DNA of 64,000 nt from JAFAFN01 sp963707555 (GTDB taxonomy: Bacteria; Actinomycetota; Acidimicrobiia; Acidimicrobiales; Microtrichaceae), in the NCBI GenBank assembly GCA_963707555.1, contig CAVPQM010000017.1:85829-149828 (forward strand), in the 5' to 3' direction. Of this stretch, positions 8,378 to 16,449 are shown piece after piece (the stretch's first letter is position 1; the number at the start of each line of letters is the position of its first letter). The notes under the pieces are model-generated. The model was not told the DNA's origin and searched no databases. It saw nothing but the letters and a program-made list of their open reading frames with translations. The position numbers and the translations under genes were made by a program.

Positions 8378-8407
8378 CTGACAGGTCCGCCGGCGTGTGG
8401 TTACCCT
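8378..8407 (+). promoter_or_regulatory. Promoter of the MauE-like / Cys-rich protein cluster
   Basis: CTGACA (8378-8383) and TACCCT (8402-8407) are separated by 18 bases, and a GTG follows seven bases later at 8415. This is the best promoter candidate for the whole cluster to about 14.1 kb. Confidence 0.6.
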
Positions 8408-8414
8408 GAAGCGG

Positions 8415-9104
8415 GTGACCGGCCTGGCAGTCCTCGTGGATCTGATCGCCGTCGTCGTGGTCGTCAGCGGCGTCGTGAAGGTGCGCTCTCCCCGCCCGTT
8501 CGCCGACCTCACCGCCACCGTCGGTGTGCCCGGCGGCACGGTGGGCGCTCGGTTCGCGGGCCTTCTCGAGATCGCCCTGGGGGTCTGGGTGCTGGCGACC
8601 GGTGCCCGGATCGCCTGCGCGGTGCTCGCCCTCGCCTACGTCACGTTCGCCGTCGTCGTCGTGGCCGCACGACGTGCCGGCGCCCCGTCGTGCGGGTGTT
8701 TCGGGGCGACCGCCGCTCCCCCGAGCGTGGTGCACGTGGTCGTGAACCTGGTGTCCGCCGCGGTCGCTGCGACCGCGGCGCTGGCCGGTGACGTCGACGG
8801 GATCGCGGCGACGCTGTCCGACCAGCCGATGGCGGGTGTTCCGTTTCTGCTGCTGCTGGGTACGGGGGCCTGGTTGCTCGTCTCGCTCGACACCGTCGGG
8901 GCCACCGTCGTCGATGCCACACGGGAGCTGACGACGATGGGACCGGTGTTCCGCGAGAACGCCGTCGCCCCGTCGCCGTCCAGGAGCACCACCACCGCCA
9001 GACCCACGATCAGCCCGGCCGGCCTCCAGCAGCACGGCATCCGGTCAGACAGCACCCAGTCCCACAGCGCCCACTCCGACGCTGGCCACCTCCACGACCG
9101 ATGA
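8415..9104 (+). CDS. MauE/DoxX-like redox membrane protein
   Basis: A 229-residue integral membrane protein with four predicted membrane spans in its first 130 residues and one more near 150-165, then a hydrophilic His/Ser/Thr-rich tail. After the third span comes APSCGCFG, with C93 and C95; this Cys-Gly-Cys-Phe-Gly motif is characteristic of MauE-type proteins, which help mature the disulfide-rich light chain of methylamine dehydrogenase. The GTG at 8415 is preferred over an in-frame GTG at 8397 because TACCCT lies seven bases before it. It is the first gene of a same-strand cluster including a methylamine dehydrogenase light-chain-like protein, a MauD-like protein and a CcdA-like protein, so a role in exported disulfide chemistry is inferred. 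Confidence 0.78.
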   Translation: MTGLAVLVDLIAVVVVVSGVVKVRSPRPFADLTATVGVPGGTVGARFAGLLEIALGVWVLATGARIACAVLALAYVTFAVVVVAARRAGAPSCGCFGATAAPPSVVHVVVNLVSAAVAATAALAGDVDGIAATLSDQPMAGVPFLLLLGTGAWLLVSLDTVGATVVDATRELTTMGPVFRENAVAPSPSRSTTTARPTISPAGLQQHGIRSDSTQSHSAHSDAGHLHDR

Positions 9105-9171
9105 AGGACCGCACCGCACACATGGCACTCCCCCACGAACCGACCCCCGCTCCGAACACGGCGGTCGTGCG

Positions 9172-10401
9172 ATGACGAGCGTCCTGGACCGCACCGTCGG
9201 ATTCCTCGCCAACCGGCTCGACCGACGTGGGTTCCTCGGCAAGAGCGCCGTGATCGGGTCCGCCGTGGTGGCAGCGCCGCTCGACTTCGCACTCCGTCCC
9301 GGCACCGCCTACGCCGCGGTGTGCAACTGCAACGGCAGCTCCTGCCAGTGCGGCTCGCTGTGCTGCGACGGCTACACCGAGTTCTGCTGCACGCTCAACG
9401 GGGCCAACGCCTGTCCTCCCGGCACCATCACCGCCGGTTGGTGGAAGGTCGACGGCTCCCAGTTCTGCGGTGGGGCGGCTCGGTACTACCTGGACTGCAA
9501 CGCCCAGTGCGGCTCGTGCGACTGCGGGTCGAACGGCGTGTGCGCCGGCTCGTGCTCCGGCACCGGCTGCGGTTGTGCCAACGGAAGCTGCGGCAACCGC
9601 AAGGCGGGCTGCACCCGGTTCCGCTACGGCCAGTGCAACCAGGGTGTCCGCTGCGTCGGTCCGATCGTCTGCCGGGTGGTCACCTGCGCCGCGCCGTGGC
9701 AGTTCGATCCGGCGTGTGGCACCAGCTCCCGCACCGACAACGCGACCCGCAACCACGACCGGCCATGCCTGAACGAGCCGTTCGGCACGCTGGAGCGTGT
9801 GATCTCGCCCAGCGGCGGCAAGGTCCGGGTCTCGGGATGGGCGGTCGCGAACTCCGACTACGCCCGCGCCGGCATCCGGGTGTTCGTCGGCGACTGCTTC
9901 GTGTACCACGGCACCGCCGAGCTCGAGCGAACCGACGTGCAGCGCATCTACCGCGAGTTCGGACCCAACACCGGCTACGACGTGACACTCGACGTGCCGC
10001 CCGGCAAGCACACCGTGTGCGTCTACGGCATCGACCGACGCAACCGCCGAGAGACCCTCCTGGGCTTCCGCGACGTCGTGGTCGGTGGACCCCACGGCCA
10101 GGTCAACAACGCCAGCGGGACCGGGGGCCATGTCCGGTCCCAGGGCTGGGCCATCGACCCGACCACGCCCGAGGGGTCGCCGATGATGCGCTACCGCGTC
10201 GACGGCCGCGAGGTGTGGCGGGGCAGAGCGGCGGTCGACCGGACCGACGTCGTCAACGCGTTCCCCGGCGTGCCGCTGCGCTGCGGCTACTCGGTGGCGT
10301 TCCCCGTCGCGCCGGGCCCGCACACCCTCTGCATCGACGTGATCGACAAGTACGGCGGTTCCACCCAGATCGGTTGCCGAACCGTGACGGTGACCCCATG
10401 A
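9172..10401 (+). CDS. Tat-exported Cys-rich protein, methylamine dehydrogenase light-chain-like, with two C-terminal beta repeats
   Basis: A 409-residue protein with a twin-arginine signal (DRRGFLGKSAVIGSA, arginines 18-19) and a TAYA cleavage site near 48. Residues 51-182 hold 25 cysteines. The CPPGT motif at 81-85 followed by W90 and W91 aligns with the methylamine dehydrogenase light chain around its Trp57, and the later DCNAQCG resembles its DCCG. The second cofactor tryptophan (Trp108 in that enzyme) aligns with an arginine-cysteine pair near 160, so tryptophan tryptophylquinone cannot form in the known way. Residues 203-303 and 306-409 are two copies of a beta domain with GWA(V/I)(A/D) cores and (V/I)C(V/I) C-terminal strands. 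No heavy chain, MauG or amicyanin gene is nearby. Function unknown. Confidence 0.75.
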   Translation: MTSVLDRTVGFLANRLDRRGFLGKSAVIGSAVVAAPLDFALRPGTAYAAVCNCNGSSCQCGSLCCDGYTEFCCTLNGANACPPGTITAGWWKVDGSQFCGGAARYYLDCNAQCGSCDCGSNGVCAGSCSGTGCGCANGSCGNRKAGCTRFRYGQCNQGVRCVGPIVCRVVTCAAPWQFDPACGTSSRTDNATRNHDRPCLNEPFGTLERVISPSGGKVRVSGWAVANSDYARAGIRVFVGDCFVYHGTAELERTDVQRIYREFGPNTGYDVTLDVPPGKHTVCVYGIDRRNRRETLLGFRDVVVGGPHGQVNNASGTGGHVRSQGWAIDPTTPEGSPMMRYRVDGREVWRGRAAVDRTDVVNAFPGVPLRCGYSVAFPVAPGPHTLCIDVIDKYGGSTQIGCRTVTVTP

Positions 10402-10411
10402 GGTCGCTGCG

Positions 10412-11284
10412 ATGACCGCCCTCGTCGTCATCCTGGCCGTGGTCGTGGCCCTGCTGACCGTGCTGGTCGTCGGGCTGCTGCGGTCCCACGCCGAGATCCT
10501 CCGTGCCCTCCACGACCTGGGGGTCAACCTCGAGGACGGCGCCCCGACCGGCGGCGCCCGCTCCTTCAGCGCCCAGACACGAGCCGGACGGGCACGCGCT
10601 GCGGGCACCGGCGTCGCACCCCGGGGCAGCTCGCCCGAGGACCGCGTCGGCGCCAACGGCCTGGCGCTGCCCGAGGACGGTCCGCTCGTCGATGCCCACG
10701 ACCTGATGGGCGTGACACCCAGGGGCGACGCGTCGGCCGTCGGCGTCATCGGCACCCCCGGTCTCACGCTGCTCGCGTTCCTCACCACCGGCTGCGCGTC
10801 GTGCATGGACTTCTGGGAGGCGTTCCGGACCCCGTCGAACCGCCAGGTCGCTGGCGCCCGCTCCCAGCTCGTGGTGCTGACCAAGGGACAGGACGCCGAG
10901 AGCCCCGCCGCGGTGCGTGAGCTCGCCGACCCCGAGCTCACCACCCTCATGTCCTCCGAGGCGTTCGACGACTACTCGGTGCCGCTCGCGCCGTACTTCG
11001 TGCTGATCGACGGCGCCCAGGGCCGCGTCGTCGGCGAGGGCGCAGCATCGTCCTTCGACCAGCTCGGCTCACTCATCAAGAAGGCGTTGGCCGACAGCGG
11101 TGTCGGAGCGGAACGTTCACGCTCCCGTCGCGAGATGCTGCGTGGGCTCCGTCAGAACCAGACCGCTGACGAGGCGTTGTCGTCGGCCGGCATCGGACCG
11201 GGCCACCCGAGCCTGCACAGCGACCCGAACCCGACCGACGCAGACGCAGGCGTCACCGCCGAACAGATGGAGCCGAGGCAATGA
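10412..11284 (+). CDS. MauD-like membrane-anchored thioredoxin-fold protein
   Basis: 290 residues: an N-terminal membrane anchor (2-22), a long flexible linker, then a thioredoxin fold. The active site is TTGCASCMDFWEAF with C128 and C131 (CASC), and the cis-proline is in APYFVLIDG (P194). The order of anchor, linker and thioredoxin domain, and the position next to MauE-like and light-chain-like genes, match MauD, the periplasmic disulfide factor needed to fold the methylamine dehydrogenase light chain. The C-terminal 70 residues are hydrophilic and poorly conserved in appearance. Its stop overlaps the next ATG (ATGA), indicating translational coupling. It probably forms or isomerises disulfides in the Cys-rich protein encoded immediately upstream; this is inference. 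Confidence 0.8.
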   Translation: MTALVVILAVVVALLTVLVVGLLRSHAEILRALHDLGVNLEDGAPTGGARSFSAQTRAGRARAAGTGVAPRGSSPEDRVGANGLALPEDGPLVDAHDLMGVTPRGDASAVGVIGTPGLTLLAFLTTGCASCMDFWEAFRTPSNRQVAGARSQLVVLTKGQDAESPAAVRELADPELTTLMSSEAFDDYSVPLAPYFVLIDGAQGRVVGEGAASSFDQLGSLIKKALADSGVGAERSRSRREMLRGLRQNQTADEALSSAGIGPGHPSLHSDPNPTDADAGVTAEQMEPRQ

Positions 11285-11775
11285 TCACCCAGCCGCGCCG
11301 CCTGGCCGCCCACGGACTCTCCTGCGAGGTGCCCACCGGGTGGCACGTCCGCATCGAGCAGCGTGAGCAGTCAGCCCTGCACGTGCCGGCCTCGGACCTG
11401 CCCGTCGGTGGTTTCGTGCACCCCATCCTGCAGGCCGCGACGTCGCCGCTGCCCGCCATCCGTGGCGACTACGGCAGCGGGTACGTCGAGACCATGCGTC
11501 CCACCGACGTCTTCGTGTGCCTGGGCGAGTTCGACCACGAGGCGGGCGAGACGGCGATGTTCGACGACGGTCTGCCCCGATCGCTGCGCTCCGCGGACTT
11601 CCACCCCGAGGCCCAGCAGCGTGTGATCGCCGGCATGTGCGGCACCCAGCGCTTCTTCGTCGAGAACGGCCGGGCGTTCTGCCTGTACGTCGTGCTCGGC
11701 TCCTGGCTGCAGCGCCAGCAACTCGTCCCCGTCGCGAGCTCGTTGCTCGCGACCGTCCAGATCACCCCTCGATGA
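11281..11775 (+). CDS. Hypothetical 164-aa protein of the MauE/MauD-like cluster
   Basis: I do not recognise a family. The start overlaps the preceding stop (ATGA), so it is co-translated with the MauD-like gene. It has no signal peptide or membrane span, three cysteines (C15 near the N-terminus, one in VFVCLGEF, one in GMCGTQRFF, plus one in AFCLYVVLG), and mixed alpha/beta composition with the motif GYVETMRPTDVFVCLGEF. The last third (RAFCLYVVLGSWLQRQQL, then VPVASSLLATV) resembles the end of small secreted-or-cytosolic beta proteins that estimate substrates, but no function can be claimed. Its conserved position in the cluster is the main clue to its role. Confidence 0.7.
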   Translation: MITQPRRLAAHGLSCEVPTGWHVRIEQREQSALHVPASDLPVGGFVHPILQAATSPLPAIRGDYGSGYVETMRPTDVFVCLGEFDHEAGETAMFDDGLPRSLRSADFHPEAQQRVIAGMCGTQRFFVENGRAFCLYVVLGSWLQRQQLVPVASSLLATVQITPR

Positions 11776-11821
11776 ACCCGTCGCCCCGAAACTCCCGAGC
11801 CCTCGCCCCGGAGGCCATCCA

Positions 11822-12589
11822 GTGAACCTGCTCATCGCACTCTCCGCCGTCGTCGCCGTGGGCGCCGCGATCCGCTCGACGTGGTCGCCCTGCGGGCTGT
11901 CCATGCTGTCGACCATCACGCCGATGGCCGAACGCAGCCGCGGTCGCCGCTGGGGAGCGACCGCCACGTGGTTCCTCGCGGGCGCGGTGCTCGGTGGCGC
12001 CACCCTCGGCCTGGCCGCCGCGGCCCTCGCATCGCTCGTCGCCATGTTGTCGCTGTCGACGGCCACCGCGCTCGTGCTCACCGCAGTGCTCGCCGTCGTC
12101 GGCGTCGGGCTCGACATGGGCCTGTTGGGCACCGAGATGCCGCATCACCGCCGGCAGGTCGACGAGGTCTGGCTCGACCAGTACCGCTCGTGGGTCTACG
12201 GCGCCGGGTTCGGCTGGCAGATCGGCACCGGGTTGGCGACCTACATCATGACCGCCGCGGTGTACCTGACCGTCGGACTCGCAGCGCTCACCGGGCGCCC
12301 GCTCGTCGCGTTCGGTCTGTGCGTGCTGTTCGGGCTCAGCCGGGGCCTCGCCATCTTCCTGGGCATCCGCCTGACCGACCCGGAGCGACTCCGGGTCTTC
12401 CATCGCCGCTTCGAGGCCGCCGGCCCGACGGTGAAGTGGGTCGTCATCGGGCTGCAGGCCGTCGTGGCCGTCGTCGCCGCTGCCGCGGTCTCGCCGGCCG
12501 CGGGCGCCGCGATCGCGCTCGCCCTGGGTGCTGCCACCTACGGACTGCGGGCGCGTGTCCCGCGTCCGGTGCTACACCACGTGCCATGA
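11822..12589 (+). CDS. CcdA/DsbD-like membrane protein
   Basis: 255 residues with about six membrane segments. Near the N-terminus is STWSPCGLSMLSTITPMAE, which resembles the SPC(G/V)LP segment of the first transmembrane helix of CcdA/DsbD proteins; these carry reducing power from cytoplasmic thioredoxin to exported thiol proteins. C24 lies in that motif and a second membrane cysteine, C167, in FGLCVLFGLSRG, giving the two-cysteine arrangement expected of such a transporter. A GGAGG sequence lies eight bases before the GTG start. The stop overlaps the ATG of the carboxylesterase gene. Together with the upstream genes it suggests a full thiol-redox delivery route to the Cys-rich exported protein. 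Confidence 0.72.
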   Translation: MNLLIALSAVVAVGAAIRSTWSPCGLSMLSTITPMAERSRGRRWGATATWFLAGAVLGGATLGLAAAALASLVAMLSLSTATALVLTAVLAVVGVGLDMGLLGTEMPHHRRQVDEVWLDQYRSWVYGAGFGWQIGTGLATYIMTAAVYLTVGLAALTGRPLVAFGLCVLFGLSRGLAIFLGIRLTDPERLRVFHRRFEAAGPTVKWVVIGLQAVVAVVAAAAVSPAAGAAIALALGAATYGLRARVPRPVLHHVP

Positions 12590-14136
12590 CTTCCCCGACC
12601 GACGGAGCCCAGGTCGACGCGTCGACCACCCACGGCGCGCTGCGCGGCGCCTGGCACGGCGGGATCGCCCGCTTCGCCGGCATCCCGTTCGCCGCACCGC
12701 CGGTCGGCGAGCTGCGCTTCCGGCCACCGCAGCCGGTCGAGGCCTGGGACGACGTCCGTCCCGCCGACACGTTCGGCCCGATCGCACCGCAGAACCCGTC
12801 GATCATGGACGCGCTCTTCGGCGGTGACTCCGAGCAGTGGGACGAGGACTGCCTCTACCTGAACGTCTGGACCCCGTCGCTCGACGGGATCCCTGCCGGT
12901 CATGGTGTGGATCCACGGCGGCGGGTTCGAGATGGGCTCCGGCTCGTCGCCGCTGCTACGACGGCACGTCGTTCGCCCGGCGACGGCGTCGTGCTCGTCA
13001 CCCTCAACTACCGCCTCGGCGCGTTCGGCTTCCTCGACCTCGGCGACCTCGATCCGGAGCTCGCCGGCTCGGGCAACTGCGGGCTGCTCGACCAGGTCGC
13101 CGCGCTCGAGTGGGTGCGCGACAACATCGCCTCGTTCGGCGGTGACCCCGACCAGGTCACGATCTTCGGCGAGTCCGCCGGCGCCATGAGCGTGTCGACG
13201 CTGTTGTCCATGCCCGCGGCCTCGGGGCTGTTCCATCGGGCGATCGCGCAGTCAGGCGCCGCGCAGGCCTGCCGCACACCCGAGCAGGCGAGCGCCGACA
13301 CCCGGGAGTTCCTCGGCCAGGTCGGCCTCGACGACGTGGCCGCGCTGCGGTCCGCCGAGCCCGCCGCGCTGCTCGCCGCCCACGCGGCGATGGCCGCCGA
13401 ACGCGTCGGCGACCCCGAGGGAGTCCTCACCCGTACCGGCGTCCCGCTGTCGTTCCTCGCGTTCCGTCCCGTGGCGGACGGTCACGCCGTGCCCGCCGAT
13501 CCCCTCGGCCGTGTCGCCGAGGGCGCCGCCGCCGGCGTCGACCTGCTGATCGGCACCAACAGCGAGGAGTGGAAGCTCTTCGCGCTCGCCGCACCGGCGC
13601 TCGCCGACGACGAGGCGCTGCCGTCGCCGCACGTCGCTGCTCGTCACCGATGCCGACGCCGCGCTCGACGCCTACCGCTCCGAGATCGACGAACCGACCA
13701 TCGCGTCGATCGAGTGCGCGCTGCTCACCGACGCCGTGTTCCGCATCCCGGCGATCCGACTCGCCGAGGCGCAGCTCGCGCACGCTCCGGTGCACGTCTA
13801 CCTGTGGAGCTGGGCCAGCCCGGCCCTCGGCGGCATGATCGGCGCGTCACACGCGATCGAGATCCCGTTCGTGTTCGACCTGGTCGAGGACCAGCGCCTG
13901 CACGTCTTCGTCGGCGCCGAGGCGCCGGTCGAGCTGTCACGGGCGACGCACCAGGCCTGGGTCGAGTTCGCCCGGGGCGGCACCCCGGGCGCCGAGGGCC
14001 TGCCGACGTGGCCGGCCTACGACACCGGCGAGCGCGCCACGATGGTGCTCGACGTCGAGTCGTCGGTCGTGGCTCGACCCGCTCGCGACCAGCCAGGAAG
14101 TTCTGGGAGACCCCGGGCGCCGACAACCCGTTCTGA
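12586..14136 (+). CDS. Carboxylesterase type B (alpha/beta hydrolase), several frame breaks
   Basis: A roughly 515-residue carboxylesterase / para-nitrobenzyl-esterase family protein, hydrolysing carboxylic esters. The N-terminal GIPFAAPPVGELRF and EDCLYLNVW motifs, the oxyanion-hole HGGGFEMGS, the nucleophile elbow GESAGAMS and the histidine region GASHAIEIPFVF are all present. They fall in different frames: the reading moves near 12895, twice within about 12950-12980 (net restoration), near 13625, and near 14080-14100. The C-terminus is taken to be FWETPGADNPF ending at 14136. There is no signal peptide. The ATG overlaps the stop of the CcdA-like gene, so it may belong functionally to that cluster or merely share its transcript. 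Confidence 0.85.
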   Translation: MTSPTDGAQVDASTTHGALRGAWHGGIARFAGIPFAAPPVGELRFRPPQPVEAWDDVRPADTFGPIAPQNPSIMDALFGGDSEQWDEDCLYLNVWTPSLDGIPAGHGVDPRRRVRDGLRLVAAATTARRSPGDGVVLVTLNYRLGAFGFLDLGDLDPELAGSGNCGLLDQVAALEWVRDNIASFGGDPDQVTIFGESAGAMSVSTLLSMPAASGLFHRAIAQSGAAQACRTPEQASADTREFLGQVGLDDVAALRSAEPAALLAAHAAMAAERVGDPEGVLTRTGVPLSFLAFRPVADGHAVPADPLGRVAEGAAAGVDLLIGTNSEEWKLFALAAPALADDEALPSPHVAARHRCRRRARRLPLRDRRTDHRVDRVRAAHRRRVPHPGDPTRRGAARARSGARLPVELGQPGPRRHDRRVTRDRDPVRVRPGRGPAPARLRRRRGAGRAVTGDAPGLGRVRPGRHPGRRGPADVAGLRHRRARHDGARRRVVGRGSTRSRPARKFWETPGADNPF

Positions 14137-14167
14137 CGGCGCACGACCTCGAGGGCGTCGTGTGCGG

Positions 14168-16321
14168 TCAGTCGACCGCGACGATCTCCAGGATCCGGGC
14201 GGTGCAGGGCTCGTCGAGTCGCCACGGCACTCCGTCGTGCAGCTGCTCGCCGCGCAGCACCGAGTCACTCGACGCGTCATCGGTGAGCGACACCTCGGTC
14301 ACCCGGTAGTCCGTGCGCCGGGTCCAGGTCGACGAGTCGCAGCTCGGGCGGATCACTCGACGGGTGCTCCAGCTGGTACGCGAACACGACCGAACGGCGC
14401 CGGTCCGGGGTCGTGTACGACAGCGCGGCTCGGCTGCGTGTCGAGGCCCTCGACGGGCGAGACCAGCCGGCTCAGGTCACCCTGTTGCACCACGTCCTGG
14501 GTGCGCTTCGCGACCGCGACCGCCCGTCGACAGGTCGCCAGCTCGTCGTCGTTCAGCGCGGCGAGGTCCAGGTCCAACCCGAAGCGACCCGACAGGGCGA
14601 CGGCGCACGCGAAGTCCATCGGACGCTCACCCCAGCGCGTCACGTGCGCGGCCATGACCGAGGCCGGGAAGAAGTGCGAGCACGCCCACTGCATGCGCAC
14701 CCGCGTGACCGGGTCGGTGTTGTCCGAGGTCCAGAACTCGTGGAACCGGCGCAGGGTGCCGTGGTCGGTGCGACCGCCGCCGGACGCGCAGAGCATCAGC
14801 TCGGTGTCGGGGTGACGGGCGACGACCTCGTCCATGACCGCCCAGGTCGCGCGCACGTGGTCGACCCACAGGTTGGACTGCCGGTCCGCCGGCAACGCGT
14901 TCGAGCCCGGGTCGGTGATCGGCCGGTTGGCGTCCCACTTCACGTAGCTGATGCCCGGGTGCTGCGGCGAGCGTGCGGTCGACGACGTCGACCTCGAAGG
15001 CACGCACCTCGGGCTGCAGCGGGTCCAGGTTCAGCTGCTGGCGGTGCTCCAGCGGTGGACGGCGGTCGCGCAGCACCCACTCGGGGTGCGCGTCGTGCAG
15101 GTCCGACACCGCGTTCGACCATCTCCGGCTCGAGCCAGATGCCGAAACGGATCCCGCGGTCGGCGGCCGCCTCGGCCAGCGGCGCCAGGCCGGCGGGCAG
15201 CTTCGCCGGGTCGTGGTCCCAGTCCCCCAGGCTGGTCGTGTCGTCGTCGCGGGGATGGTTCGTGCCGAACCAGCCGTCGTCGAGCAGGAACAGCTCGGCA
15301 CCGATGTCGGCGGAGCGCCCGATGAGCTCGACGATCCGCGCCTCGTCGAAGTCGAAGAAGGTCGCCTCCCAGTTGTTGGACACGATCGGGCGCAGGCGCT
15401 GCGGGTCGCGCAGCACCCGGTCGCGGGTCCAGCGGTGGATCCCGTGGGTGACCGCCGCTCGCCCGGTCGAGGACCACGTCCACGCGACGGTCGGGGTGAC
15501 GAAGCGGCTGCCGGGATCGAGCACGTAGTCGGCACCGAGGGGGTTGGCACCGGCGCGCAGGCGCAGCTCCCTCGACCCCTCGAGCCCGCCGTTCGGGCGG
15601 ACGTCGACGTCGAATCGGATGTTGCCGCCCCACTCGATCGACAGGCCCAGGACGTCGCCGGAGTGCTCGGTGGACGGACCGAAGGGCGACACGAGCAGGC
15701 ACGGGCTGCGCTGCAGGTGCGGCTGCAGTCCCCCGAGGCTGGTCAGCGACGTCAGGCCGTGCTGCAGCGCATCGGTCGACCAGCGCCACTCGTCGGCCCA
15801 ACCGCCGCCGCTGAACTGGCAGAGCTCGGCGTCGGGGGTCACGAGCACGAGCGGCGAGATCGAGTCGTAGTCGTGCAGGCGCACCGGCCCGGCCTGGCCG
15901 TGCACGATCTCGACCCACTGCTCGAGCACCCGCGACGCGGGATGGGTGCGCAGGTGGTGTTCGACGGTGAGATCGAGCTCGGCGTCGCGGCACGTGACGA
16001 CGACGTGCTCGCCGTCCTCGATGGGTGTGCGCCCGACAGCGTCGACGACCAGGCGGGTGCTGGTCGGTGCCGTCCGCGTGGGTCACCCGCAAGGCCGGCC
16101 CGCGGAACGCGTCGCCGCCGCCCCACGTGGGGAACGCGTCCGGGTACCACTTCCCGGCCACGTCGCAGGGGGCCTCGTGACCGGTCGGCCCCACCCCGAC
16201 CTGGCGCAGACGACCGAGCTCGTCGACCACCCACGTCAGTCCCCAGCCCGCCGGCGTCGACCCGGATCAGGGTCTCGGCGTCGGGTCGGGTCGAGGTCCG
16301 CGTGGCATCGGTGGGCAGCAT
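14168..16321 (-). CDS. Alpha-galactosidase (GH36), several frame breaks
   Basis: Retaining glycosidase that removes terminal alpha-galactose from oligosaccharides such as raffinose or melibiose. Read across frames it is about 715 residues, the usual GH36 size. Signatures are GKWYPDAFPTWGGGDAF in the N-terminal beta domain, NNWEATFFDF, FLLDDGWFG and IWLEPEMV in the barrel, the nucleophile aspartate in SYVKWDANR and the acid/base aspartate in FWTSDNTD. Frame changes fall near 16240, 16060, 15110, 14955, 14430 and 14320. No signal peptide is seen, so it acts in the cytoplasm on imported sugars. The alpha-L-fucosidase about 8 kb away suggests use of plant- or algal-type glycans. ATG start, leaderless-type promoter. 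Confidence 0.9.
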
Positions 16322-16327
16322 CCGCTC

Positions 16328-16333
16328 ACCGTA
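16328..16333 (-). promoter_or_regulatory. -10 element of the alpha-galactosidase gene
   Basis: TACGGT on the minus strand ends six bases before the ATG at 16321; no Shine-Dalgarno is present. Confidence 0.55.
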
Positions 16334-16436
16334 CCGACGGCGCCGTCATCGCACCGACTTCCCACCTCGGGGGACTGCTCCCGCGGGAGTAGTCGCGGAC
16401 CTCCTCCGGTCGGATTCGCCCGGACCGACCGATCCG

Positions 16437-16442
16437 TACCGT
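16437..16442 (+). promoter_or_regulatory. -10 element of the ABC exporter / two-component operon
   Basis: TACCGT ends seven bases before the GTG at 16450, without a Shine-Dalgarno. It is the only obvious promoter for the ATPase and permease genes. Confidence 0.55.
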
Positions 16443-16449
16443 CGACCTC

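Noticed and set aside
9172..12589. A functional methylamine dehydrogenase operon
   Set aside because: No heavy chain, MauG or amicyanin gene is present and the second quinone tryptophan is not conserved in the light-chain-like protein.
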